A stretch of 64,000 nucleotides of DNA from Gammaproteobacteria bacterium (GTDB taxonomy: Bacteria; Pseudomonadota; Gammaproteobacteria; Steroidobacterales; Steroidobacteraceae). Position 1 is the stretch's first letter, and each line of letters opens with the position of its first letter. Made by a program: the position numbers and the translations under genes. The DNA lies in NCBI GenBank assembly GCA_025359565.1, contig JANYFY010000009.1, forward strand, positions 124,001 to 188,000, given 5' to 3'. Positions 43,500-51,916 of this stretch are shown here, in pieces. The notes below the pieces were generated by a model. That model saw nothing but the letters and a program-made list of their open reading frames with translations, was not told the origin of the DNA and did not search any database.

Positions 43500-43999
43500 T
43501 GTCCACGCGAAGCGCTAATTATTTGGGATTCATGGCGTGTGCGCTGCTGTTGGCCTACGGATACTACGCTCAATTTTTTCTGCATTTAGAACCCTGTCCG
43601 CTTTGCATATTTCAGCGAATTGGAATGTTTGCTCTCGGCGTGGTGTTTTTAGTGGCTGCGGTCCATGATCCAGTGAGGAGCGGTAGACGCATTTATGCTG
43701 CGCTTATTGCATTAGCTGCGCTGGGGACTATTTTGGTGGCGGGTCGACATCTTTACATTCAGAGTCTACCGCCGGGAAGCGTACCGGCTTGCGGTGCATC
43801 CCTGGATTTCATGTTGAAAATTTTTAGTTTGAGTGAAGTGTTGACCAGAGTTTTCTCTGGATCAGGTGAGTGCGCCAAAATCGAGTGGCAATTTTTAGGT
43901 TTGGCAATGCCGGCTTGGGTGTTCATTGTTTCGTTAGCATTAGGTGCTGGGGGTATCTGGGCGAATCTGCGTAGGCAAGCACCGGTCTTGCGTTTCTGA
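43499..43999 (+). CDS. dsbB: Disulfide bond formation protein DsbB
   Basis: 166 residues with four membrane segments. Redox pairs are present: Cys33-Cys36 in EPCPLC and Cys98-Cys125 in VPACG and GECAK. It reoxidises DsbA and passes electrons to quinone; RIGMF after the CxxC contains the Arg important for quinone use. The start overlaps the phoU stop by one base (TAATG) and its stop overlaps the dapE start the same way (TGATG), so the three are probably co-translated. Confidence 0.93.
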   Translation: MSTRSANYLGFMACALLLAYGYYAQFFLHLEPCPLCIFQRIGMFALGVVFLVAAVHDPVRSGRRIYAALIALAALGTILVAGRHLYIQSLPPGSVPACGASLDFMLKIFSLSEVLTRVFSGSGECAKIEWQFLGLAMPAWVFIVSLALGAGGIWANLRRQAPVLRF

Positions 44000-45132
44000 T
44001 GTCGGCGACCGTCGAGCTTGCGAAAGAGTTAATATCGCGACCATCGATAAGTCCCCTAGATGGGGGCTGCCAAGCAGTGATGATTGAGCGGCTGCGCGCG
44101 ATAGGGTTTAAAGTTGAGATTCTAAATTTCGGATCCGTGCAGAATTTTTGGGCCACAAGAGGTGACGTGGGGCCGGTGTTCTGTTTTGCGGGACATACCG
44201 ATGTAGTTCCCACAGGTCCGCTTGAGGAATGGAGCACCGATCCCTTTACGCCGAGTGTTCGCGATGGGTCGCTATACGGGCGTGGGGCTGCCGATATGAA
44301 AAGCGGGCTCGCCGCAATGCTAACCGCAGTTGAAGCGTTTGTCGCACAGTATCCTGATCATCAAGGCACACTCGCGTTCCTGATTACGAGTGATGAGGAA
44401 GGTCCTTCGGTGGACGGTACTCGGCGTGTGGTCGAGGAATTGCGGGCCCGCAAACAAAACATTGATTGGTGCTTAGTCGGGGAGCCTTCCAGTGAAAGCA
44501 TTTTGGGCGATACCCTTAAAATCGGTCGCCGCGGCAGTTTAAGCGGTCATCTTACCGTGCATGGAGTGCAAGGGCATATCGCTTATCCGCAATTCGCGGA
44601 CAACCCGGTCCATGCATTCGCGCCGGCTCTCGTTGATTTAACCACGCGCACCTGGGATAACGGGAATGAGCATTTCCAACCTTCGAGCTTGCAGGTTTCA
44701 AATATTGTGGCGGGAACCGGCGCACCTAATGTGATACCCGGACACCTGACGGTACGGTTCAATCTGCGATTCTCAACGGCGCAAACGGTGGAAAAACTAC
44801 AACTGACGGTTGAAAATATATTAAAAGTTCATCGAGTTAAATACTCGCTGGATTGGGTTGTCTCTGGATTGCCATTCTTGACTGTGCCTGGGGCACTGTC
44901 GCAGGCCGCCTCCCGCGCGGTCGAGGAGATTACCCGACAGATTCCAAAATTATCGACTACCGGTGGGACTTCGGATGGTCGCTTCATTGCACCGATGGGT
45001 GCGCAGGTCGTCGAACTGGGTGTTATCAATCGCTCTATTCACAAGGTGAACGAATGCGTGCGCCTTGCCGATATTGATGTCTTACATCAAATCTATAGGC
45101 GCACGCTGGAGCTTATACTTCAAAAAGCGTAG
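43999..45132 (+). CDS. dapE: Succinyl-diaminopimelate desuccinylase
   Basis: A 377-residue zinc peptidase-family enzyme that makes LL-2,6-diaminopimelate for lysine and peptidoglycan. Zinc ligands are in FCFAGHTDVVPTG (His), GRGAADMKSGLAAM (bridging Asp) and SDEEGPSVDGT (catalytic Glu then Glu ligand); the C-terminal His is in SIHKVNE. TGGTSDGRF is the family signature. Length matches E. coli DapE (375). Its last 13 bases overlap the end of the porin gene on the opposite strand. dapD, another step of the same pathway, is at 51-52 kb. Confidence 0.96.
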   Translation: MSATVELAKELISRPSISPLDGGCQAVMIERLRAIGFKVEILNFGSVQNFWATRGDVGPVFCFAGHTDVVPTGPLEEWSTDPFTPSVRDGSLYGRGAADMKSGLAAMLTAVEAFVAQYPDHQGTLAFLITSDEEGPSVDGTRRVVEELRARKQNIDWCLVGEPSSESILGDTLKIGRRGSLSGHLTVHGVQGHIAYPQFADNPVHAFAPALVDLTTRTWDNGNEHFQPSSLQVSNIVAGTGAPNVIPGHLTVRFNLRFSTAQTVEKLQLTVENILKVHRVKYSLDWVVSGLPFLTVPGALSQAASRAVEEITRQIPKLSTTGGTSDGRFIAPMGAQVVELGVINRSIHKVNECVRLADIDVLHQIYRRTLELILQKA

Positions 45133-46307
45133 TGGGCATACACTCCGATTTCACTGAATTTTCCACTATTTGTGGCATTGGAGCCTCCAATAATGTACGT
45201 GCCGTTAGCATCGGCGCTACTGACGCCGATAGCACCGTTTTCGACTTTCTCATTTTTGTATACCAGCGCTAAATCTAGTTTCTTATTGGGTTTGTAAGCG
45301 ACGCCGATGTGAGCGTAGGTATCCTTAAGGTCTGGATTCACCTCTTTGCTCAGCTTGGCGTTGTCATAGCGTGCGAATATGGACAATAGCTCAGAAAAAC
45401 TATACGAGACCCAAATGGATTCACCCGTGGCTTTGTCAGAAACGACGGTACCTGGACTCGTGGTGACACCATTGGTGACGACACCGTTAGTGGCCACCAC
45501 GACGCCTGCCGGACCCGCTAAGATCCCAGCTGCATTGGTCGACTTGTAATTTTTTGCTGTGAAATATTCGCCGCCAATGCGAAATCCCTCAAACTTATAA
45601 CCGATGGCTGCATCAAAGCGACTTGCGGTATTACTGGCGAAATTAGCATTTGCTTGCGTGACTTGTCCGAGGTGTCCACTGTAAACACCCAGCGCTAGAG
45701 TCAAACCCGTGACCGGTACGATACCGACGCGTGCTTCGAAATCAACGTCTTTAGTGCGAGTTGGATTCTTGTGTCCGCCGCCATTAACTACTGAGGCTGA
45801 ATAAGTGAGCAGCGAATCGGCAATTTTGCCCGTTGCATTTAAACCCCAGTCGGAAGTGTTGCCAAATCCAAGGCGGTCAGTTTGTGTCTTTTCAATATAT
45901 CGATATCCATACAACCCCTCGACAAACGGAGCCCACGGTGAGGTGTAGGCGCCAGCATGGACGACTAAAGCATCATCCAGCTTCGCTTGTAAGTATAGTT
46001 TCTTGATGAACACTTCGGTAACGCCACCGCTGCCGGCGGTCGTGCTGCTACTAAATTGAGCGTCGGTGGTTATGTTTGCTGACCATACATCGTCAAATTG
46101 ATGCTCGGCGACGAGATAAAAACGCTTAGCATCGAAGCCGACTCCAGTCGGATTGACATCGCTGCCATTTTGTTGATTGTTGATGTGACTCACATCGAGA
46201 AAAGCCTCCCCGCCGATGGTGGTGTTGGGGGCAACTTCAGTTTGAGCGTGCGCGCTTAAGCCAAGTGCTCCGATAAGCGGTAGCGCGAATAAAATTTCTT
46301 TAAACAT
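45120..46307 (-). CDS. Phosphate-starvation porin (putative)
   Basis: 395 residues. Clear signal peptide (FALPLIGALGLSAHA, cleavage before QTEV) and about 16 predicted amphipathic strands ending in YAHYAF, the terminal aromatic needed for outer-membrane insertion. Strand and turn pattern (FDAKRFYLVAEHQFDDVWSANI, KLYLQAKLDDALVVHAGAY) resembles OprO/OprP-type or other short-chain porins. Ligand selectivity cannot be read directly. A Pho-box-like site lies 50 bases before the ATG, and the gene is divergent from pstS, so import of phosphate or organic phosphates across the outer membrane is the best guess. Confidence 0.75.
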   Translation of the reverse strand: MFKEILFALPLIGALGLSAHAQTEVAPNTTIGGEAFLDVSHINNQQNGSDVNPTGVGFDAKRFYLVAEHQFDDVWSANITTDAQFSSSTTAGSGGVTEVFIKKLYLQAKLDDALVVHAGAYTSPWAPFVEGLYGYRYIEKTQTDRLGFGNTSDWGLNATGKIADSLLTYSASVVNGGGHKNPTRTKDVDFEARVGIVPVTGLTLALGVYSGHLGQVTQANANFASNTASRFDAAIGYKFEGFRIGGEYFTAKNYKSTNAAGILAGPAGVVVATNGVVTNGVTTSPGTVVSDKATGESIWVSYSFSELLSIFARYDNAKLSKEVNPDLKDTYAHIGVAYKPNKKLDLALVYKNEKVENGAIGVSSADANGTYIIGGSNATNSGKFSEIGVYAHYAF

Positions 46308-46356
46308 GAATTAACTCTCCGATATTAATATGCACCGCAGAAAGTACCTTAGATAT

Positions 46357-46374
46357 ATGACAAAATGATTACAG
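46357..46374 (-). promoter_or_regulatory. Putative Pho box upstream of the porin gene
   Basis: On the minus strand CTGTAAT-CATT-TTGTCAT keeps the 7-4-7 layout, with 6 of 7 matches in each half (14 of 18 overall). Its downstream edge is 50 bases from the porin ATG, almost the same distance as the facing pstS site. Confidence 0.6.
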
Positions 46375-46414
46375 CTAATGTTGTTTTCAAGCAACGGATA
46401 GTCGATTAGCGTTA

Positions 46415-46432
46415 CTGTCATGAAATTGACAC
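46415..46432 (+). promoter_or_regulatory. Putative Pho box upstream of pstS
   Basis: CTGTCAT-GAAA-TTGACAC: the first half is a perfect match, the second 5 of 7, and 15 of 18 match overall. A weak -10 candidate TAGAGA lies at 46441-46446. The pstS ATG at 46484 is 52 bases beyond the site's edge. Expected to be bound by phosphorylated PhoB. Confidence 0.68.
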
Positions 46433-46483
46433 ATTTCTTGTAGAGACTTCCTTTGCAGCTTTTAAACCCACCGTGGAGTGTCT

Positions 46484-47524
46484 ATGCAATTAAATAGTAT
46501 CAAAATCAGCGCGATTGCTGCGTTGGCGGTATTTCTCGTAGGCACTGGGGCGGCCGGTGACATATCGGGCGCGGGTGCCACCTTTCCCTATCCGATTTAT
46601 GCCAAGTGGGCGGATGCGTATAAAAAGTTGACCAATGTCGGAATGAATTACCAATCTATCGGTTCCGGGGGGGGCATCAAACAAATCAAGGCGAAGACTG
46701 TTACCTTCGGTGCATCGGATATGCCGTTGAAGCCTGACGACTTAAAATCGGCCGGTTTACTGCAGTTTCCAATGATCATTGGTGGTGTGGTGCCCGTCGT
46801 TAATATCGTCGGAGTCAAGCCAGGCCAATTACATTTAGATGGCGCCATTATTGCCAGTATTTATCTGGGTGAAATTACTCAGTGGGATGATCCGAAGATT
46901 AAAGCGCTCAATCCAAAATTAACCCTCCCAAACACGGCTATCGCGCCGGTGTATCGATCGGATGGTTCGGGTACCAATTTTCTTTTCTCAGACTATTTGT
47001 CTAAAGTTAGCCCTAACTTTCAGTCGAAAATTGGCGCTAATGCGTCGGTGCAATGGCCCACGGGCATTGGCGCTAAGGGTAATGAGGGTGTGGCCAACAT
47101 GACCAAGCAAACCGACGGCGCCATGGGGTACGTTGAGTATGCTTACGCGAAACAAAACAATATGGCTTTTGTGACGCTCACAAATAAAGAGGGTAAAACG
47201 ATTACGCCAAGCACCGAGTCGTTTCAAGCGGCGGCGGCGAATGCGGATTGGGCCACAGCGGATTCTTACTATTTGATACTGACAAATCAGGCTGGCGCTA
47301 AAAGTTGGCCGATCACGGGCGCAAGCTTTATATTGCTATACAAGCAGCCCGAGGATCCAGTTCCGGTGGGCGAGGCGTTGAAATTTTTCGCTTGGGCATA
47401 TAAGGATGGCGCGACTATGGCGGCTGCACTTGATTATGTTCCCTTACCCGCGGCACTCGTGACTCAAGTTAAAAAGACTTGGGGTTCTGAAATCACTGCC
47501 AATGGTCATCCGATATGGAAGTGA
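46484..47524 (+). CDS. pstS: Phosphate ABC transporter, periplasmic binding protein PstS
   Basis: About 346 residues. ATG 46484 is preferred to the GTG at 46478 because GGAG at 46475-46478 sits 5 bases before it. Signal peptide SAIAALAVFLVGTGAAG, then GAGATFPYPIYAKWADAY and QSIGSGGGIKQIKAKTVTFGASDMP, the phosphate-contacting loops, and RSDGSGTNFLFSDYL. Length and end (ITANGHPIWK) are standard for PstS. First gene of pstS-pstC-pstA-pstB-pstB. Confidence 0.96.
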   Translation: MQLNSIKISAIAALAVFLVGTGAAGDISGAGATFPYPIYAKWADAYKKLTNVGMNYQSIGSGGGIKQIKAKTVTFGASDMPLKPDDLKSAGLLQFPMIIGGVVPVVNIVGVKPGQLHLDGAIIASIYLGEITQWDDPKIKALNPKLTLPNTAIAPVYRSDGSGTNFLFSDYLSKVSPNFQSKIGANASVQWPTGIGAKGNEGVANMTKQTDGAMGYVEYAYAKQNNMAFVTLTNKEGKTITPSTESFQAAAANADWATADSYYLILTNQAGAKSWPITGASFILLYKQPEDPVPVGEALKFFAWAYKDGATMAAALDYVPLPAALVTQVKKTWGSEITANGHPIWK

Positions 47525-47566
47525 AATTTTAAATAAGTTATCCCTGAAGGGTATTTGTTTAAACTG

Positions 47567-47607
47567 GTCGAAGTCGGCGTATGCTTGAGTCGCTGACTTC
47601 GACTTTT
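47567..47607 (+). terminator. Intrinsic terminator or attenuator between pstS and pstC
   Basis: GTCGAAGTC (47567-47575) pairs perfectly with GACTTCGAC (47595-47603); three more pairs (GCG/CGC) extend it past one mismatch, and TTTT follows at 47604-47607. Partial termination here would give more binding protein than membrane components, as is common for such operons. Confidence 0.7.
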
Positions 47608-47635
47608 ATGTTTATGTGGGAGCTGAACTGAAATC

Positions 47636-48592
47636 GTGGCGATCATTGACCCGAGACACGCCGCAACGCAGTTGATTTACGAACGAGTCTTCCGGACTGC
47701 GACGTTGGGAGCGGCGATTCTAGTGCTGTTGATATTGGGCGGCGTTGCAATTTCGTTGGTGCGCGGTGCCTGGCCAGCGATGGCTCATTTTGGGTTTGGC
47801 TTTGTAACTCACGAAGTTTGGAATCCGGTGACTGATGAATTTGGGGCGTTAGCTCCAATTTACGGCACCGTGGTGACGTCGGTGATTGCAATGGCGATCG
47901 CGGTTCCGGTCGGTTTTGGCATCGCTTTGTTTCTAACTGAGTTGTGTCCTCCATTATTGAAGCGACCTATCGGAGTGGCGGTTGAATTGCTGGCAGCGGT
48001 GCCTAGCATTATATTTGGAATTTGGGGTTTATTTGTGTTGGCCCCGATTCTGCAAAAACACGTTCAACCTTGGCTCATCAAACACATTGGGCATATTCCA
48101 GGAATCGGCGGTATATTTCACGGTCCGCCTTTTGGGATCGGAATATTAACCGCCGGTCTCGTCTTGGCTATTATGGTGCTACCCTTTATTGCGGCTACCA
48201 TGCGCGACGTATTTGACACGGTTCCACCCATGCTTAAAGAGTCGGGTTATGGGTTGGGAGCGACAACTTGGGAAGTCATTTGGAATGTTGTGGTACCCCA
48301 TTCGCGGGTCGGCATCGTCGGTGGAATCATGTTGGGGTTAGGACGAGCGTTAGGCGAGACTATGGCGGTGACTTTTGTGATTGGCAATGCGCATCGTGTT
48401 AGCGCTTCCCTGCTGGCTCCTGGTACGACCATATCATCGTCTATTGCTAACGAATTCACCGAAGCGGTAGGCGATTTGTATACATCATCGTTGATTGCGC
48501 TTGGGCTTTTGTTGTTCTTAATTACCTTTACCGTGATCGCCATTGCGCAAGCGATGCTGCGTCGATTAGAGCGTCAAGCGGCTAACACATGA
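47636..48592 (+). CDS. pstC: Phosphate ABC transporter permease PstC
   Basis: 318 residues, six membrane segments, starting at GTG 47636 (no nearer ATG in frame). The EAA loop that contacts the ATPase is in [23 protein letters not shown]. Other PstC traits are [21 protein letters not shown] and [16 protein letters not shown]. With PstA it forms the channel for phosphate. It follows pstS after a hairpin and overlaps pstA by 4 bases. Confidence 0.95.
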   Translation: MAIIDPRHAATQLIYERVFRTATLGAAILVLLILGGVAISLVRGAWPAMAHFGFGFVTHEVWNPVTDEFGALAPIYGTVVTSVIAMAIAVPVGFGIALFLTELCPPLLKRPIGVAVELLAAVPSIIFGIWGLFVLAPILQKHVQPWLIKHIGHIPGIGGIFHGPPFGIGILTAGLVLAIMVLPFIAATMRDVFDTVPPMLKESGYGLGATTWEVIWNVVVPHSRVGIVGGIMLGLGRALGETMAVTFVIGNAHRVSASLLAPGTTISSSIANEFTEAVGDLYTSSLIALGLLLFLITFTVIAIAQAMLRRLERQAANT

Positions 48593-49440
48593 ATCGGCGT
48601 CTGTTACGTAAGCTAAGAAATGGCGCTTTTTTGGCGCTTTCGTTGTTGGCGACTCTTCTGGGACTTGCATGTTTGGCAGCGATACTGTGGACGCTGCTAG
48701 CGCATGGGCTTGCCGGTATGTCGGGGCAGTTATTCACGCAAATGACGCCGCCGCCAGGCGAGAAAGGCGGATTACTCAATGCGCTGTATGGCAGCGCCAT
48801 GATGACCTTATTAGGAATTCTGATCGGTTCTCCGATTGGAGTTTTGGCGGGAACTTATCTTGCGGAATACGGCAAAAACTCTCGCCTAAGCGTGGTGATT
48901 CGTTTCATTAATGATGTCCTCCTGAGTGCGCCCTCGATCATTATTGGTCTTTTTATCTACGAGCTAGTGGTGGTACGCATGGGGCATTTTTCAGCCATTG
49001 CTGGAGCGCTTGCGCTCGCGGTACTCGCCATACCTGTAACCTTAAGAACGACCGAAGATATGCTTAATTTAGTGCCGCCTGGTATGAAGGACTCGTCAGC
49101 CGCACTAGGTGCCTACCCTTGGCGCACTACCTTGAGCGTGTTATATCCAGCCGCGCGCAGCGGTATCGTCACTGGACTGCTATTGGCAATCGCCCGCATC
49201 AGTGGTGAGACTGCACCTTTGCTGTTCACGGCATTGAATAATCAGTTCTGGAGTACCAACCTAAACGCTCCGATCGCTAATCTCCCGGTAGTTATTTTTT
49301 TGTATGCCTTAAGTCCCTACAAGGATTGGCAGGATTTGGCTTGGGCAGGCGCGTTAATTATAACGATGACCATTTTGCTATTAAGTATTGCCGCGCGGGT
49401 GATTTTGGCTTATCTACAGACCGAGCGCGGCTTTAAATAA
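48589..49440 (+). CDS. pstA: Phosphate ABC transporter permease PstA
   Basis: 283 residues with six membrane segments; start overlaps the pstC stop as ATGA. Motifs: [33 protein letters not shown], the ATPase-coupling loop [22 protein letters not shown] and [15 protein letters not shown]. The stop abuts the ATG of the first pstB gene, so the operon is tightly coupled. Confidence 0.95.
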   Translation: MNRRLLRKLRNGAFLALSLLATLLGLACLAAILWTLLAHGLAGMSGQLFTQMTPPPGEKGGLLNALYGSAMMTLLGILIGSPIGVLAGTYLAEYGKNSRLSVVIRFINDVLLSAPSIIIGLFIYELVVVRMGHFSAIAGALALAVLAIPVTLRTTEDMLNLVPPGMKDSSAALGAYPWRTTLSVLYPAARSGIVTGLLLAIARISGETAPLLFTALNNQFWSTNLNAPIANLPVVIFLYALSPYKDWQDLAWAGALIITMTILLLSIAARVILAYLQTERGFK

Positions 49441-50268
49441 ATGATTCCTTCCTTTAAATTACCGAAGCATCTGAAAATGCGTTCGCCGCAAGTTGATTCG
49501 GAGTTAAAAGTTGTTGAAGTCGGTCCTGCGAAAATCGAGATTCGGAATTTGAATTTTTTCTACGGTGCGGTGCAATCGCTGCACCATATCAATATGTCGC
49601 TTGCTGATCGATCTATCACCGCGTTTATAGGACCGTCAGGTTGTGGGAAATCGACGCTATTGCGGGTACTCAATAGGATGTATGCGCTCTACCCGGGGCA
49701 GCGTGCCGAAGGCGAAGTGCTGATTGGCGGCCAAGATATTATGGAGGCCGATGTAGCCGAGCTGCGCTATCGGGTCGGCATGGTTTTCCAAAAACCCACG
49801 CCGTTCCCCATGTCGGTATTCGACAATGTGGCATTTGGCCTGCGTTTAGCGGGCGCCAAACGCAGCGCTCTGAGTGAGCGCGTCGAATCGGCATTGCGAG
49901 ATGCGGCGATTTGGGATGAAGTAAAAGATAAACTTAAGTCGGATGGGCGCAGCTTATCGGGTGGGCAGCAGCAACGACTATGCATTGCGCGTGCTATAGC
50001 GGTCCAACCTGAAGTGTTGTTGCTTGATGAACCTACCGCTGCGCTTGATCCTATTTCAACATTGAAGGTCGAAGAGACTTTACAGGCTTTACGCGAGAAA
50101 TATTGCATTGTGGTGGTAACCCATAACTTGCAGCAGGCGGCGCGCGTATCGAATGTTACCGGCTTTATGTATTTGGGTGAATTGGTGGAATTGGGGCCTT
50201 CGGCAGATATATTTACCTCTCCCAAAAATCGGAAAACCGACGATTACATCACCGGAAAATTTGGATAG
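49441..50268 (+). CDS. pstB: Phosphate ABC transporter ATPase PstB (first copy)
   Basis: 275 residues. Complete ABC ATPase: Walker [11 protein letters not shown] loop [12 protein letters not shown], signature LSGGQQQR, Walker [13 protein letters not shown], and switch His in [13 protein letters not shown]. An N-terminal extension of about 30 residues precedes the usual start of the domain. YITGKFG at the end is typical of PstB. It is followed 15 bases later by a second PstB gene with all motifs also intact. Whether the two pair as a heterodimer or serve in different conditions is unknown. Confidence 0.94.
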   Translation: MIPSFKLPKHLKMRSPQVDSELKVVEVGPAKIEIRNLNFFYGAVQSLHHINMSLADRSITAFIGPSGCGKSTLLRVLNRMYALYPGQRAEGEVLIGGQDIMEADVAELRYRVGMVFQKPTPFPMSVFDNVAFGLRLAGAKRSALSERVESALRDAAIWDEVKDKLKSDGRSLSGGQQQRLCIARAIAVQPEVLLLDEPTAALDPISTLKVEETLQALREKYCIVVVTHNLQQAARVSNVTGFMYLGELVELGPSADIFTSPKNRKTDDYITGKFG

Positions 50269-50283
50269 TCTTCGCACACCCGT

Positions 50284-51090
50284 ATGGATACATTTACCCC
50301 TGCTGGAACTATTTTGAACGGTGCCTCGGTGCAAGACGCGCTTATGTCGGCGCGCGCGGTTAATGTTTTTTATGCTACTAAACATGCCGTCAAGAATGTG
50401 AGTCTGGATATTGCGCGGCATCAAGTGCTGGCCTTGATTGGTCCGTCGGGATGCGGAAAATCAAGTTTTTTACGTTGTCTTAACCGCATGAACGATACGA
50501 TTCAGGGTGCGCGGGTCGAGGGCCTCATTACCTTGGATGGGCAAGATATTTACGAGGCTCGGCAGGATGTTGCTCAGTTAAGAGCACGCGTCGGTATCGT
50601 TTTTCAAAAACCGACGCCATTCCCTCAGTCGATTTACGCCAATGTTGCGTATGGTCCCAGAATTCACGGATTGGCGAAGGATCGGGGCAGCATGGATGAG
50701 TTAGTACAAACCAGTTTGGAACGCGCAGGACTTTGGGAAGAGGTAAAAGATCGATTGTCGCAAACTGGCACGAGCCTTTCAGGCGGGCAACAGCAACGAC
50801 TATGCATCGCGCGTACGATTGCGGTAAATCCGGAAGTCATTCTGATGGACGAACCCACTTCGGCGCTTGACCCTATTGCAAGCGCGAAAATTGAGGATCT
50901 CATCGATGTACTTCGTACTAACTATGCGATTGTGATTGTCACACACAATATGCAACAGGCAGCTCGCGTTTCGCAGCGCACAGCATATTTTCACATGGGC
51001 GACTTAGTTGAAGTCGGGACTACCAATATGATGTTCACGAATCCGCAGCAAAAACTCACTGAAGATTATATTAGTGGCCGATTCGGCTAG
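50284..51090 (+). CDS. pstB: Phosphate ABC transporter ATPase PstB (second copy)
   Basis: 268 residues, paralogous to the preceding gene: Walker [48 protein letters not shown] and [18 protein letters not shown]. Its GDLVE and YISGRFG ending, and the MDEPTSALD Walker B, look closer to the common single-copy PstB than the first copy. The stop codon abuts the dapD stop on the other strand with no base between, so termination must occur inside dapD or by collision. Confidence 0.94.
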   Translation: MDTFTPAGTILNGASVQDALMSARAVNVFYATKHAVKNVSLDIARHQVLALIGPSGCGKSSFLRCLNRMNDTIQGARVEGLITLDGQDIYEARQDVAQLRARVGIVFQKPTPFPQSIYANVAYGPRIHGLAKDRGSMDELVQTSLERAGLWEEVKDRLSQTGTSLSGGQQQRLCIARTIAVNPEVILMDEPTSALDPIASAKIEDLIDVLRTNYAIVIVTHNMQQAARVSQRTAYFHMGDLVEVGTTNMMFTNPQQKLTEDYISGRFG

Positions 51091-51912
51091 TTATTCGATA
51101 TTACGCAATAGCTCGTTGAGTGACGTTTTGGCCCGCGTTTGTGCATCGACGCGTTTGACAATCACCGCACAGTTGAGATTGTACTTACCGTTAATCGCAG
51201 GTAGTGACCCGCTAACGACCACAGCTCCAGCGGGTACGCGACCGTATAGAATTCGATCATGTTCGCGATCATAAATACGGGTGCTCTGACCAATGAATAC
51301 CCCCATTGAAATTACTGCGCCGGTTTCGACGATGACGCCTTCCACAATTTCCGACCTGGCGCCAATAAAGCAATTATCTTCAATAATTGTAGGATGGGCT
51401 TGCAGCGGTTCAAGCACGCCACCGATACCCACGCCGCCCGATAGGTGTACGTTCTTACCAATTTGAGCACAGGATCCGACGGTTGCCCAAGTGTCCACCA
51501 TTGTGCCGGAGTCTATGTAGGCGCCGACATTAACGTAACTAGGCATTAGTACCACATTACTGGCGATGTAGGCGCCGTGGCGCACAGTGGCAGGAGGCAC
51601 TACTCGGGTTCCCGCAGCTTCCCATTGCGCGACGGACCAGCCTTTATATTTAAGGGCGACCTTATCGTAAAAACTAAAATCTCCGCTTGTAACCGGTTGA
51701 TTGTCATTGATACGAAAAGACAGCAGTACGGCTTTTTTCAACCATTCACTCACTCTCCAGTCGCCGTTTACTTTTTCAGCCACGCGCAATGTACCCGTGT
51801 CCAAGCCTTCTATCGCCTGAGTAACAGCGTCGCGAATTTCGGACGTGGCGTTTTGGGGCGTAATATTTTGCCGTTGTTCATAGGCAGTTTCTATAACGTG
51901 TTGCATAGGCAT
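51091..51912 (-). CDS. dapD: Tetrahydrodipicolinate N-succinyltransferase
   Basis: 273 residues from Met at 51912 (Met at 51906, MQHVIE, is equally plausible); a longer frame to 51996 runs into glnD. It transfers succinyl from CoA to tetrahydrodipicolinate for diaminopimelate synthesis. N-terminal helical domain (VIETAYEQR), then a left-handed beta-helix of hexapeptide repeats with [19 protein letters not shown] and [12 protein letters not shown], and a C-terminal [19 protein letters not shown]. Follows glnD by 4 bases, the usual gammaproteobacterial order. Confidence 0.96.
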   Translation of the reverse strand: MPMQHVIETAYEQRQNITPQNATSEIRDAVTQAIEGLDTGTLRVAEKVNGDWRVSEWLKKAVLLSFRINDNQPVTSGDFSFYDKVALKYKGWSVAQWEAAGTRVVPPATVRHGAYIASNVVLMPSYVNVGAYIDSGTMVDTWATVGSCAQIGKNVHLSGGVGIGGVLEPLQAHPTIIEDNCFIGARSEIVEGVIVETGAVISMGVFIGQSTRIYDREHDRILYGRVPAGAVVVSGSLPAINGKYNLNCAVIVKRVDAQTRAKTSLNELLRNIE

Positions 51913-51916
51913 TAAC

